Below the pieces are notes generated by a model. The model made no database searches, was not told where the DNA came from, and was given only the letters and a program-made list of their open reading frames with translations. From NCBI GenBank assembly GCA_946902875.1, contig OX336345.1, forward strand, positions 18,135,395 through 18,199,394: a stretch of 64,000 nt of DNA. Direction: 5' to 3'. Source of the DNA: Nematopogon swammerdamellus. Lineage: Eukaryota; Arthropoda; Insecta; Lepidoptera; Adelidae. Below, piece by piece: positions 31,046 through 41,983 of this stretch. A program made the translations under genes and the position numbers. Position 1 is the stretch's first letter. Each line of letters opens with the position of its first letter.

Positions 31046-32258
31046 TATTATGTTATACGGCTTTATAGAAATGTAGGTGAAATTGAACTTGAAAACCTCA
31101 ACTTAAAACCAATTTCTTCTTCTTTTACTTAACTATTAAGTAGTAGTACTAAGAAGTGGTATTATCAAGTTAGAATAAAAAGTCACATTTTTGCAAACAA
31201 AGTATGTATTTTCTGTGCAGAATTACTATTACGTTCATATTACATTGGGTCTAACTACTGATTTAGAAAATAACTATCATGAAATATGTTGAAACCTCGC
31301 CAGGATCTGATAAAATGTTTGTTCGCATTAAAACGTAAGTACATTTTTTATGACAGAATTACGAATTTGACAGTACATTTGTCAATTACTAAGGGCCCAT
31401 TGCTACAGCCATTGCGCCAATACAGACTTTACAACTAGGTAAGTCCACTTATATTCACCTTAAAGACAAGTACCTACTATAAAAGCCAGTGACGCCAATG
31501 GGTAAACGCTGTTATTAGAATCTTAAGTGACTTAAAGTTAAGTCTGTATGTTAGGCCATTTAATTGTGTTGGGCACTTATGAAATGTCAAATTGGCATCT
31601 ATCAAACTGTTTTAAGGACTATTATCGCTTTATTACACTAAATTTAGTGTCTGTGTAATCTCTTTCTTTTTAACTTTTAAAGATAGAGATGACACTAAAT
31701 AATAGCTCATTGCGTATTATAGAATGCTGCCAGAGCGTAGAAATGTATTATTTTATGAAAACAAAACGCACTCTCAGATATTACTGCCATTCAGAGACGA
31801 GTCACTTTGTCTTTGTGCAAGTCGTGGTTTCATCTATCGATTTACGTATTTAAGCTGTCGTTAATTAAACGGATCTTTACAGATATTCAGCCTGTGTTTG
31901 TGCAAAACGCCCTTAGGAGCAAAACATCAAATTTTAGTCTAACTCCAGAATATTATATTAAGTTCTAGACAAGGCAACCACAAACGTCCTCAGCACCAAA
32001 ACGTGTAGTGTAAGGACCCTACCAGGGCTCCTCAGACGCAGTGCCTGAGACATAAAGACAAACAAACAATAGAAGAAGCAAAAGCACAAAGGAATTATTT
32101 ATCGTTGCGTCGTTCAACACCTCTCGAAGCTTTTGATTCGCATGTGGATGTAATAATTTGACATATTATATTGAAGAGTTTCTGGGATATGGAACACAAT
32201 TTGTCAGGAAAATTAATATGCTTCTGGGGACTTTTTACTATTAACTTTAGTTTTATTA
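31046..32258. other. Unassigned AT-rich sequence
   Basis: No gene or repeat recognised across about 1.2 kb. Confidence 0.4.
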
Positions 32259-32261
32259 CAC

Positions 32262-32410
32262 ACGCTGTATGGGCTTTATGCAATCGGGGTAAGCAGAGTA
32301 ATCGGTGTTGTGCTGCAAATACTCTTGTCAAACAACATCGACGACCACGTTTAGCAAAGTAAACTATCAAGATAAAATATGAAGCAGCAAGTAAGGCACG
32401 AAGACCCAAA
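32262..32410 (-). mobile_element. Family A element, 3' half, antisense
   Basis: It contains CAATCGGGGTAAGCAGAGTA, ATCGGTGTTGTGCTGCAAAT and GCAGCAAGTAAGGCACGAAG. The tail and head are missing. Confidence 0.75.
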
Positions 32411-32417
32411 TATTGTT

Positions 32418-32560
32418 TTTAACCCCCTACGCAAAAAGAGGGGTGTTATAAGTTTAACGTGTGTGTTATGGGTGTGTCTATCTGTGGCTTCGTAGCTGCC
32501 AAACGGATGGAACGATTTCAATGCGGTTTGTTTAATAAATAATGTTTCTTCCACAGACGA
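32418..32560 (+). repeat. Interspersed repeat starting AACCCCCTACGCAAAAAGAG
   Basis: The string GCAAAAAGAGGGGTGTTATA, then TCGTAGCTGCCAAACGGATG, is one I recognise as a dispersed non-coding repeat of insect genomes. Its class is unclear. There is only one copy in this window. Confidence 0.45.
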
Positions 32561-32591
32561 AGTTAGTAAGGTACGTAACGTAAGTGGTATG

Positions 32592-32916
32592 TACCGTGTG
32601 GGGCCGGTACTTTAAAAGAATAGCCCCACTGCATCTCTTCCCGCGCATGTTGTAAAAGGCGACTAAGGGATATGACTCCCTTCTTATATTACTAGGTGGT
32701 AGGGTTTAACCCGCCCGGGTTGGTACCACCGCACTGAATGAAAGGTCGGTCGAAACGGCTATGTAAATAGTTTGTGTTTTCCGTCCAGTACAGTGTAGCC
32801 GGCACGACCGAAGGGAAGCACTGACGTGGCACCAAGTTAACCCGGTGTTATGGGCTGACATCACGGATGTTGTAGGTGATGTAGCCAACCGTGTCAGTTT
32901 CCATAAAAAAAAAATA
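32592..32916 (+). mobile_element. Family B element with the head shared with family A
   Basis: The head ACCGTGTGGGGCCGGTACTT and GGCGACTAAGGGATATGACTC is joined to a full family B 3' part ending in an A-run. It is very close to 27030-27346. Confidence 0.82.
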
Positions 32917-33398
32917 ATGTAAGTAATGTAAGTAAGCAAGGACGAAGCACCGCACCATCTCCGGTCAGGCGAAGACGGCTGCCGATCGCTGTTCTTAGTT
33001 TTATTTTTCTTAATTTAAATTTTAAATAACAAAATAATTCAATTCCATTTCAAAACTACTCAACTATATTGTACACATACATATACACACAAAACTCTAG
33101 ATTTGCACACTCACTCCACTCGCGCGGAGACAGGACTTAACCCTTCGGCAGCGGGCACAGACGGAACCCTCCTTCTCAATTATTCACACCTCTAACGTTT
33201 CGACGCCCTGCCGACTAGCAGGTGAAAGGGTTAAAATATGCATCGGCTGCGCTCGAAGGCTGGTTTCAACTGGCATCAGTATGCGGAAATGCTGAAGACA
33301 AAAACTAGAGGGAAATATTAAAATATGCAATACCGAGTTCCACGCATACAATATACCATGACTCTTCACTAAGATACGCAGTTTCCTGAGCTTTATAG
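32917..33398. other. Unassigned sequence
   Basis: No gene or repeat recognised. Confidence 0.35.
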
Positions 33399-33399
33399 T

Positions 33400-33537
33400 T
33401 GACTAGCTTTTGCCCGCTGCTTTGCTTGCATAGCCTATGTCCATCCTGAAGGTCCATTCTAAATATTGGTCAAAAAACTTTTAAAATCGGATGAGTATTT
33501 TCGGAGATTACCTCCTACATCCAAACTAACAAACAAA
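33400..33537 (+). repeat. TTGCCCGC-type interspersed repeat
   Basis: It starts CTAGCTTTTGCCCGCTGC, the same opening as 6328, 48555 and 57424, and ends AACTAACAAACAAACATACA. It is non-coding. Confidence 0.5.
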
Positions 33538-33712
33538 CATACATTCATATCACACACGCTGAATTCCGACAATTGGGGTAAGCAGAGTAATCGGAGTTGT
33601 GCTGCAAGAACACTGGTAAATTACAACACAACACCGACCGACCACCACCTTTCGCAAAGTATTCGAACAAGATTCAATCGATCAAGCAGCAAGCAAGATA
33701 CTCTAAAGATTC
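33538..33712 (-). mobile_element. Family A element, 3' half, antisense
   Basis: It runs from ATATCACACACGCTGAATTCC through TTGTGCTGCAAGAACACTGG to GATCAAGCAGCAAGCAAG. Confidence 0.75.
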
Positions 33713-33949
33713 AGAAGTTCAGCTATATTCACCAGCTCCTGTTAAGTCCAACAGTAACAGTGACATTTGTCATGCATTTGACAGGTTTTAATCGGCTTTA
33801 ATTTTAGCCGAAGGTGGTGATATATAAGAAAGGAACTTAAAAGGTTCGAATTGCAAATGTATAATCTTGTTCACCGTAAAAAGGAAAACACCAATATGCA
33901 CCCACTAGGCTGAGTATCTTCAGCAGACTTCAAAAATAAATAGCCACTT

Positions 33950-34152
33950 CCCACGTTGGCACTGTCTTTCCGCCGAGTGATGCAGCGGGTGTGCCGAGTC
34001 ATGCCTTACTTGCTGCTTGATAATTATCTTGTGCGAATACTTTGTGGTCGGTGTTGTGCTGTAATTTACCAGAGACCTTGCGGCACATCACCGATTACTC
34101 CACTTACCCCGATTTTCGGGATACAATGTATGTATATATGTATGTATGAATA
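33950..34152 (+). mobile_element. Family A element, 5'-truncated
   Basis: It contains CTTACTTGCTGCTTGATAA, GTCGGTGTTGTGCTGTAATT, CCGATTACTCCACTTACCCC and a TATG-repeat tail. Its start is diverged. Confidence 0.75.
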
Positions 34153-34154
34153 TG

Positions 34155-34745
34155 CAAAAAAAAAATTGGTTGTCTGTAAAGTTGGTTTACGGACGATAGT
34201 TTTACGTGATGATGTCATAAAGTAAATCAGTTCCGACGGATATTTACCATGTAAAATTAATTTAAGTACATGATAAAGATGTGATAATAACTAATAAAAA
34301 ATATGAGAAAATAACGACTATTAATTTTTGTTTAATTTATATAATATAAAAAACCTACATAACGCTATCTACATGTTCAACGTTGCAACAATTACCTAAC
34401 TGCTAAATTAAGTATACCGCTGGCTGAAATATTTAATTAAATATTGACGCTAGATGTGGACGCTAGATGTCGCTCCATGAAATTCACATACATACTGTTG
34501 AGAAAATTTGCAGCGATAAGTACACGGTCGATAGCCTGCGTGGATAACACGTCTGGTCAGTGATGGTGGCAGGGACCGCGGGTTCGAGCCTCGAGGCTCG
34601 CAAAAGACGGAGAAATATATTTTGTATTTTCTACTATTGTATATGCCTCTCTATCGCGCTCTCGCTTGCACACACAGGTTTAGATGGAATGTTACACTTC
34701 TTCGTGCGTGCAGCCGGTGTTCATCACGTCAAAAGCAGCCATTCC
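34155..34745 (+). mobile_element. Family I element split by an insertion
   Basis: 34158-34222 matches the family I start (TTGGTTGTCTGTAAAGTTGG) and 34637-34745 its end (GTGCAGCCGGTGTTCATCAC). The roughly 400 bp between them are not family I and include a tRNA-like SINE head. Confidence 0.6.
34525..34602 (+). mobile_element. tRNA-like SINE head
   Basis: It has an A-box-like TAGCCTGCGTGG (34532-34543) and a B box GGTTCGAGCC (34581-34590), followed by TCGCAAAAGACGG. It is a weaker match than the head at 38019. Confidence 0.4.
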
Positions 34746-34749
34746 TAAA

Positions 34750-35090
34750 CAATTTGATCACGTCAAACCCCAAATCCTTTCCAAAATTTATAAACACCGA
34801 CACTGAACAAAAATCAAAGTATAAATATCCTAATATTCGTTCTTTTCCCCATTCACAGCACAGGTACTTTCCTTATGATTGAAGCTGATACTATCACCGA
34901 TCTATCATCCGGTTATTCCGGACGAGAGCGGAGAGTGTTCTTGATGACGTCGATTTCTCACCGGAAAAACGAAAATGAAACAATCCCTGATTAATCCGGC
35001 GTTGTTTAGAGGCGAGGCGATGAATCCGACTGGCGTTGAAAGAAGGAGCAAGCGTTGTTGATACTTTATGTACTTATTTCACATATTTGA
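34750..35090. other. Unassigned sequence
   Basis: No gene or repeat recognised. Confidence 0.35.
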
Positions 35091-35091
35091 G

Positions 35092-35330
35092 TTTCTAGGT
35101 TTTGCGGTGGAAACCCTTGGTGCGTGGTCACCGGACGCACTGGGTTTTGCCGAAACCATCGGCAAATTACTAGTGGACAAGTCCGGTATGACGTGCGTGC
35201 CAAGGCTTTTTTCATACGCCCCATAAGCCTAGAAATTCAAAGGGGGAATGCTATAAGCGTCCTAGGGACTATGGCTGTCTTGGCTGAACTAGAAGAATTT
35301 TTTTATTTATAGGTTCTTGTTAATTTTTCT
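35092..35330 (+). pseudogene. Retroelement C-terminal domain with one frameshift
   Basis: 35095-35226 encodes LGFAVETLGAWSPDALGFAE and TIGKLLVDKSGM up to a stop. The next frame continues as SLEIQRGNAISVLGTMAV to a stop at 35310-35312. One frameshift separates the two halves of the same domain seen intact at 49190-49667. Confidence 0.75.
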
Positions 35331-35437
35331 TTTGTTAGTTAGGTAAGTTTTGTTTTAGGTTAGTTTTACAATAAAATTGTATTCTAGATTCTAGCATAAA
35401 CCCTAAGATAATACACTGTATAACACTTAATTCGTGG

Positions 35438-35562
35438 CAAGGGCGGGCTTATTGCCTTAGGCAATTTCCTCAGGTCAATTCGGTGGACCTACATTTTTAC
35501 ATGGAATCCCAACCACGGAGCAGTCGGTGAAGGTAACGCAAGTAATTTTTTTCAAATCAGAA
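35438..35562 (-). mobile_element. SINE or LINE 3' part, antisense
   Basis: The plus strand (GGGCGGGCTTATTGCCTTAG, CAATTCGGTGGACCTAC, ACGGAGCAGTCGGTGAAGG) matches 1-90. It lacks the tRNA-like head present there. Confidence 0.65.
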
Positions 35563-35862
35563 TCATATGTGGTTAGTTCATTTTTCTGTATAAATATTAC
35601 TTCGGCTCAAATCAGATTATCGCACTGGTGAGTAAGTCTTATGCCAACTGCCAAAATAAAGTTTGCTTCAATGAAGTAGAGCATATTATATTTTAATTTT
35701 TTCATTTCGGGACCTGCTTGGTTAAATCTACCTATGGTTATTTTGGTAGTCTCATTGGTAATTGTTCTGAATAGCTTTCGTCCAGCATATTTTTTTAATT
35801 ATTTTCTTATGCCTGTGAAATTAACTGTGTCCTGTGTCCTAATCTAATATAATCAAATTGAA
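35563..35862. other. Unassigned AT-rich sequence
   Basis: Nothing recognised. Confidence 0.4.
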
Positions 35863-36238
35863 TTGAAGTCTACAAAATACTCACCTCAAAGTATGATTGC
35901 CCAGACTTAATTGAAATGTTTGACCTGAACCAGAACTATCACCTTCGTGGTCACAGCAAAAAACTTAACCAGACAGCTTCTAACACAAACATCCGAAAGC
36001 ACTTCATAACAAATCGAGTGGTGAACGCCTGGAATAAACTCCCGCAGGATGTGATTGACTCCCCAAACACAAACACCTTCAAAAACCGATTAGATAAATA
36101 CATAAAAAGTACATCAACAAACAAATAGCAACAGTGCCCAAGTACGAAAACTAAAAAAAAAAAAAAAAATTCAAACAATCATTCATTATCACAAAAAATA
36201 AGACTGATATGAACACATCAGCTAGAGCTGCTTGTTCA

Positions 36239-36269
<31 letters not shown>

Positions 36270-36270
36270 C
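35863..36270 (+). pseudogene. CR1-like LINE, 3' end of ORF2
   Basis: The open frame from about 35863 to the stop at 36126-36128 encodes IEVYKILTSKYDCPDLIEMF, then HLRGHSKKL, FITNRVVNAWNKLPQDVIDS and FKNRLDKYI. This is a C-terminal signature common to CR1-superfamily reverse transcriptases. After the stop come about 110 bp of 3' UTR and an (AAAT)n tail at 36243-36268. The frame is intact but strongly 5'-truncated. CR1 versus a sister clade cannot be settled from this piece. Confidence 0.78.
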
Positions 36271-36329
36271 AACATATTTATAACGGCGTTCCATCGTGTT
36301 CATTTAAATTCACCTCTCCCACGTAAGGT

Positions 36330-36792
36330 CAGCTAGAATAAAATTCGTTTTTACACCAACATGGGTGGCTGTGCCGAGGGACCAATAGTGCAGTCGACAG
36401 AGCGAAAAGCACCTCTCCTAGCGAAACCACGCTCAGTAAGGCGACATTCCAGCAGATTTGCGGACTGTTACTAGGCTGTATGAAGACACCCAGGTTAAAG
36501 GATTTGGAAAACACACTCCCCGGATGACTTTTCCAAAACTTAACGGTGGGATAATGAGGTGTGCCTAATGCGGTCGAAAGCCTTGAAAATATCCAACGCG
36601 ACTGCCAGCGATTCCCCAAAATATTCTAGTTTTTCGGGCCATTATGCGTAACGTACTCTCTTGTTGACCCCGCTTTCCGGAGTACGTACTGCTTGTCGTA
36701 CAAGAGTTTATTTGCTTCTAAGTAATTTAGGAGCTGAGTGTTGATAAGGCGCTTAAGGCCTTATGGCATTACGCTGGCCTTTTGTACCAACG
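36330..36792 (-). pseudogene. Jockey-like LINE with internal deletion, antisense
   Basis: In frames on the minus strand I read LNYLEANKLLYDKQYVLRKA and ESLAVALDIFKAFDRI, matching YLEKNNLISDRQYGF and ESLAIGLDIAKAFDRV in the LINE at 40157-41983. This is followed directly by C-terminal and 3' UTR sequence (GTGTTTTCCAAATCC and so on). The rest of the polymerase, including the YADD region, is missing, and frameshifts are present. Confidence 0.7.
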
Positions 36793-38018
36793 TTATTTGT
36801 TAAACAAAAAAAATATGTACATTTACAAACTATCAAGACCTCTCCTTCTCCTGTCTACTGCCGATACCTGCTGGGAGTGCATTAATATTTCGGTTGAGTT
36901 TTTCACCACCACGTCTCCCTGCTCTGGGGGGACGTGAGGGGGTGGCAGGGAGGTGAGAATCTGCCTGGGGACTCAGGCGACGCTGTCTCAATGAGTTATC
37001 GGCTATGCGTTAAGTAATTATGGCAAAATCGACACCCGTTATAGAGATGCAGTTTGGTTTTAAAATTGTATTGCGAAAGTGTTGAACATTTCAATATCGT
37101 GGACTTATGTATTTTGTTAAGTATTGCGTCTATAAATACTTATATTATAGATCTATTCTAACTATCATTATTAATTTACCTTTTATTTTTAAATTACTAT
37201 TTATAAATGTTATTGAGCGTTGCTTTTTGCCTTGTTATTTCTTCTCCAAAACCACTGAATGGATTAGAATGGGGTTTTCGCAATTGGACAGCTTGGCTCT
37301 TCGGCTGAATTTTAGGCTATTATACCCGCGTGCATCATGGTCGGGGTTCATTAGTGATATACATACTAAATTTAGGTTTGTTTGTGATCTATGTTTTATA
37401 AGTTAGTTATAATCATTTTCAGTTAATATTGTGAACTTTAATTTTTTTTTAAGTTCTTAACTATGTTACTTACTAAATACATTGTTAAATATTCGCTTGA
37501 TTCAACCCTGGTATATAATTGTTCCATTCATTTTCTAACATCCTAGTAGATTGTTTTTTTTTATCTTTGGCACTAGTCTAACTTATTTGCTAAATGTTCA
37601 CTCCAGAAGCGAAACCATGAAAAAAAAAATAACCATGAAAAACTGCAACTCATATTAAATTCACGCAGGTCTGCAGCAACGCTCGGCGCTACACACTCCC
37701 ACACCCACCGACATCTGTCGTAAGTGTAAACGAACGGGAAAAGTTGGGAAAATGGGAAAAAAAAGAACAAAGCTGAAACTCCGCCTTGGTTATTTCCCTT
37801 GACGATATCGCGCCGACACCACCGCCTTCCATTATACACGCCCGCCTATACCGGATGTACGGGGCTACTTCCGGTGGGACTGAAAAATATTGTGATAAGA
37901 CGCATTATAGATTAAACGCGCGTCGAATCATTATTGGCAGCCAAGCACTTCGTAATGAAAGCTTTTTTTATTCCTTTATTCGACATCTTGGAATTTTTTC
38001 GACGGAAGAATTTTTAAG
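36793..38018. other. Unassigned sequence
   Basis: Mostly AT-rich. 36840-37010 contains a G-rich patch (CTGGGGGGACGTGAGGGG). Open frames at 37107-37406 and 37573-37839 have no recognisable motif. Confidence 0.4.
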
Positions 38019-38100
38019 CGGCGGGTAGCCGAGTGGTTTGGGCATCGGCTTCGCATGCGAGAGGTCCGCGGTTCGAATCCCGTCGTCGGCGTGTACCAAT
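38019..38100 (+). mobile_element. tRNA-derived SINE head
   Basis: It has a consensus A box TAGCCGAGTGG (38026-38036) and a perfect B box GGTTCGAATCC (38070-38080), 34 bp apart, followed by GTACCAATGAGTTTTTTC. The T and acceptor stems are imperfect, so this is a SINE promoter rather than a tRNA gene. The body that follows resembles that of the SINE at 1-200. Confidence 0.75.
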
Positions 38101-38119
38101 GAGTTTTTTCTGACGAAAA

Positions 38120-38417
38120 AATTTACGTGCATACCTACACCTGCTGCTTCACCGTTCGGAACCGGTGTAAAACTGTAGGTCCCTTCCCTTGCCCCTTACT
38201 AGGTGGCAGGCTCAAATTGTAGCCGACTGAGTTGGTACTGGATTTAAGATGGCCGCATAGCAGCCTCGGTTGTGTTCTCCTCTAGTTCAGTATAGACAGC
38301 AATCAAGGGAAATCTCCGGTATGGCACCTACCTTCTCGGAGGTGATATTGGCTGGTGGGAGCATGCGCTTTAGCCCCTCCAATTCAGCCACCCATACAGG
38401 ATTGCATAAAAACAAAA
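38120..38417 (+). mobile_element. Family B' element, sense, with SINE body
   Basis: It runs from ACCTGCTGCTTCACCGTTCG and AACTGTAGGTCCCTTCC through GCATAGCAGCCTCGGTTG to CAGCCACCCATACAGGATTG and an A-rich end. With the head at 38019 it may be one complete SINE of about 400 bp: tRNA-like head, body and B' tail. Confidence 0.7.
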
Positions 38418-38439
38418 TAATAAAAATCACATACACAAT

Positions 38440-38652
38440 ATAAGGGATAAGGACAAGGTGCCGTGCTAAAGGGCGACAGGTTAGCCTAGCCACCACTAAC
38501 CTAGGCACGGTCCTTCCACCGAGCCATGCAGCAGGTGGGCCTTCGTGCCTTACCTGCTGCTTGATAGTTATCTTGTCCTAATAAATTTCTAAACGTGGTG
38601 GTCGGTGGTGCCCTTGCAGCACAACACCGATTACTCTGCTTACCCCGTTAAA
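38440..38652 (+). mobile_element. Family A element, middle part
   Basis: It contains GGACAAGGTGCCGTGCTAAA, GGCACGGTCCTTCCACCGAG and CACCGATTACTCTGCTTACC. Both ends are missing, and part of the GTGTTGTGCTGC block is deleted. Confidence 0.75.
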
Positions 38653-39128
38653 ATAAATAAGTTATTATTTTCTATATTACATACAGGTGACGCAGTTCAA
38701 AAGGATTTGCTCACCACCACGGGATTCCTCGTTGAATAAGCTTTAAAAATCAGTAAAATCTTTTTAATCCCATTATCTCGATTTTGGACATGGTTTCGGC
38801 GACCCTAACGCATAAAACCTCGATTAACTAGAAAATACGAGTACTAGAAAAAAATGTGCTGGACTTTTTTGAACCTTATCAAATCTGGAATCCTGTAATG
38901 GTAAGCAAATTCGATCGAACTAGGAACAAGCCGTATAAAGAAATGTATATAAAAGTTCACATAATAGATCTATACGCAATAGTTGTAAATGTTTGATGGA
39001 AAGGCGCGGATCAATCAAACCGCATCAAATTTTAAAACCACACACATGGCGTGTTCTTAGCTGGTGGAATGAATTATGCAGCGACCGTTTAGTTGGTGCC
39101 CCAAAATAATATGGTTTTATTTTAATTT
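38653..39128. other. Unassigned AT-rich sequence
   Basis: Nothing recognised. Confidence 0.4.
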
Positions 39129-39129
39129 A

Positions 39130-39356
39130 ACGTGGTATTGTGGTTCGGCAATGTAAAATTAAGTGCTTCATACTGTTGGTAGATGGCGCGCATATACTTT
39201 TTAGTTTATTCTATGACCCCTGTGAATTTTTTACTTTTCATATTTTTATTATTTGCTGTTATATCGGCCATAATAACATATATTCTGTGAAAATTTCAAC
39301 GGGCTACCTATTACGGTTCAAGAGATACAGCCCTCGGACAGACGAACAGACGGACG

Positions 39357-39388
<32 letters not shown>

Positions 39389-39435
39389 GCGTAGGCTTAG
39401 TAATAGGGTTCCGTACGACGGATAAAGAACCCTTA
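39130..39435 (-). mobile_element. Family C element, antisense, partial
   Basis: It contains ATATCGGCCATAATAACATA, TTACGGTTCAAGAGATACAG, a GACA/GACG tract (about 39335-39388) and GGCTTAGTAATAGGGTTCCG. The hairpin end is absent. Confidence 0.7.
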
Positions 39436-39955
39436 AAATACTGTCGAAAAAAAAATTGGTTACACATATTTTCTCGCAGAGGCACAGGCGTAGGAAAACG
39501 ACAATATGCATATTTCATTGTGATTTTGTAGCAAACTATTGGAGTTACGCAAACTGTTTCTTCTAGTAAAATAAACTAAAACATTTTATCTATATAATTA
39601 GAATATTGGAAAACACGATGTGAAGTACTCCACTCAGTAAAAAAACCTTTTCAAACATAACCATAATTTTTTTTCCATTTTTCCCGAACAGGTTGCATTT
39701 TATATGATTTTGAGGCACCTTAACTTTTATTTCGTGGTTAGAATGATGAATGAAAAAACCGCGATTAAACGTAATGTTGGGTTAATACTGCTGCTTTGCG
39801 TTAACTGAAGTACGATTTCTGCTTACAACAAATTTGAATACAAACGCATTGATACGTGCCTACATTACTCGCGCATACGTACAAACTTTTTGTTTTTCTC
39901 TATCTATAACATTTAACTTTTATTTTGTTTTAAATAGTTGAATTTTATCATAAGT
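39436..39955. other. Unassigned AT-rich sequence
   Basis: Nothing recognised. Confidence 0.4.
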
Positions 39956-39959
39956 AATC

Positions 39960-40153
39960 TTAATAATTAAAGCGAATTTCCACGGACGATGAATATTCTT
40001 ATAATTCGAGAACCACTTTATTGATTTACATACGGTTTTCACTGTTCCATTATGTCACTTCTCAAGATGGTTTAGGCTATAAATCATCACGCTACGTCAT
40101 CAACGACGACGAGCAAAATGTCACGCGAAGCAAAGCCGCGGGCAAAAGCTAGT
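39960..40153 (-). repeat. TTGCCCGC-type repeat, antisense
   Basis: It ends AAGCCGCGGGCAAAAGCTAG, the inverse of the opening of this repeat type, directly next to the poly(A) end of the LINE at 40157. Confidence 0.5.
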
Positions 40154-40156
40154 TAA

Positions 40157-41983
40157 TTTTTTATTTATTTTTTTATCGATAGCGCGACATGTGGCATCGT
40201 TTCACCTACAAGTAGGTGTCTAACGATGCCCATGGACATTCTGTGATGCACGGGGATTTTGAATGTCATGCCGGCCTGACAAGAGCCTTTTCACGCCCCT
40301 TTTGAAAACCCCCAGGTTGTACTTGGGAGGAAATAGATGGGCAGGGAGTGCGTTCCACATTTTCCCGGTTCTGTGAATAAAAGACCTACAGAACCGGTTG
40401 GTGCGCATGCGTGGTAAGTCGATTGAATAGGGGTGCATCCCCTGCCCAGTACGCGTAGTGCAGAAGTGGAATGGGGACGACGGAATCGCGTTAAACAGCT
40501 CCTCCGAACACTCCCCATGAAATAAACGATAGAACACACTCAGGGAGCCGACGTCCCTACGGAGTTGCAGTGGTTCTAAGTCGCGGGACACCACGGGGTC
40601 ACCCACCAGTCGCACGGCACGACGCTGGATTGAGTCTAGCGGCGCAAGCTGGTATTTAGCTGAGCCATCCCACAAGTGCGAGCAGTACTCCAAGCAGGAC
40701 CTAACCTGTGTTTTGTACAACGTCAGTTTTTGGCCCGGCGTGAAGTACCGTCGCACCTTGTTCAGTACGCCCAGCTTTTTTGAGGCCAGCTTGGCTTTGC
40801 CCTCAATATGGCGCCGGAAGTTCAAGTCGTGCGACAGTTCGACACCGAGGACCCCGAGGTGGTCGTTTAATTTCAGCTACGTGTTTTGGAAGGAAGGAGC
40901 TGGCGTGAACGCCGTTCTCTTCGCACTGAACGCACACACTTGTGTCTTCGATGCGTTGAATACGACCAAGTTGCTCCGGCCCCATTCGGCAATAGACCGG
41001 AAGGTTTGCTCGAGTTCAGACACAAGTGCTAGCCTCTTCTCGTCCACAACGTTCCGTCCGGCTGAGGGGTGACTGGTGTAGGATCCGTGTGCCGTACTGT
41101 CGTCTGCATAACAATGTATGTTGCCAAGTGACAGCATATCATTGATATGGAGAATAAACAGCGTGGGAGACAACACAGAACCCTGCGGTACACCGGCATT
41201 CACTGACATGGCGTCCGACGAGCAGCCGTCCACGAGGACCTGAATGCTACGCCCATGTAGGAAGTCGGTGACCCAGTCACAAAGGCCAGAGGGGGTTCCG
41301 TACGCCGGCAGCTTGCCCAGAAGCGCTTTATGCCAGACCCGGTCAAATGCCTTGGCAATATCAAGTCCAATTGCCAAGGATTCTCCGTACCCTTCAAGCG
41401 TTTTCCCCCAAAGGTGAGTGACGTACGCTAGGAAATCACCAGCTGATCGGTTTGGCCGGAAGCCATATTGCCGATCGCTGATGAGATTATTTTTCTCTAG
41501 GTACGTCATGGGCTGCGTATTGATAACGCGCTCCATCACCTTGCAGAGGAGGGATGTGATTGCTATCGGTCGGTAGTTTGACGAGTCAGAGCGATCGCCC
41601 TTTTTTGGGACAGGCTGAACGAAAGCTGATTTCCAAGCTGCCGGCACGCGGCCAGTTGTGTACGAGAGGCGAAAGAGGCGCGTCAGTACTGGAGCCAGCT
41701 CGAGAGCACACCTCTTCAACACCAATGCAGGCACTCTGTCCGGCCCACTCGCTTTCCTGGGGTCTAGGGCAAGAAGCTCCTTCCGCACAGTTCTCTGTCG
41801 GAACTGTACTTCTGGCATGGAGTTCTCACGCCTAGGTATGGATGGAGGAGAAGCTCCCCCATCATCCAGGTGGGAATTCCCCGCAAAAAGAGATACCAGA
41901 AGGTCGGCTTTATCTTTTGCGGAGTGAGCGAGTGATCCTCCAGTGCGCTGCAGAGGTGGAAGTGAGGAGCGGCAGAAATTCGA
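40157..41983 (-). pseudogene. Jockey-like LINE ORF2, 5'-truncated, one in-frame stop
   Basis: This is the best-preserved protein-coding retroelement here. On the minus strand one frame runs from about 41980 to the stop near 40220 with a single interruption, a TAG at 40877-40879; the second part (MNFRRHIEGKAKLASKKLGV) is in the same frame. Numbered from the methionine at 41818, the reverse transcriptase shows YRPIAITSLLCKVMERVINT (about 82-101), DRQYGFRPNRSAGD (about 115-128), the first catalytic Asp in LDIAKAFDRVWH (152-163), NAGVPQGSVLSP (about 207-218) and CYADD (236-240). The C-terminal tail carries RTGKMWNALP and YNLGVFKRGVKRL. The 5' end of ORF2 (endonuclease) and ORF1 are missing. A 3' UTR of about 60 bp and an A-rich tail follow. 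It is dead, but young enough to keep its frame. Confidence 0.9.

Noticed and set aside
36329..36619. 96-codon minus-strand frame as a gene
   Set aside because: It is an out-of-frame reading of a degraded LINE; the correct frame shows the ALDIFKAFDRI polymerase motif.
38019..38100. A genuine tRNA gene
   Set aside because: The A and B boxes are good but the T and acceptor stems do not pair properly and a SINE body follows directly.
40877..40879. The TAG in the LINE as a programmed readthrough codon
   Set aside because: The element is already 5'-truncated and non-functional, so a random mutation is the simpler explanation.
41560..41927. Two plus-strand frames of 91 and 89 codons
   Set aside because: They are antisense shadows of the Jockey-like LINE coding strand.
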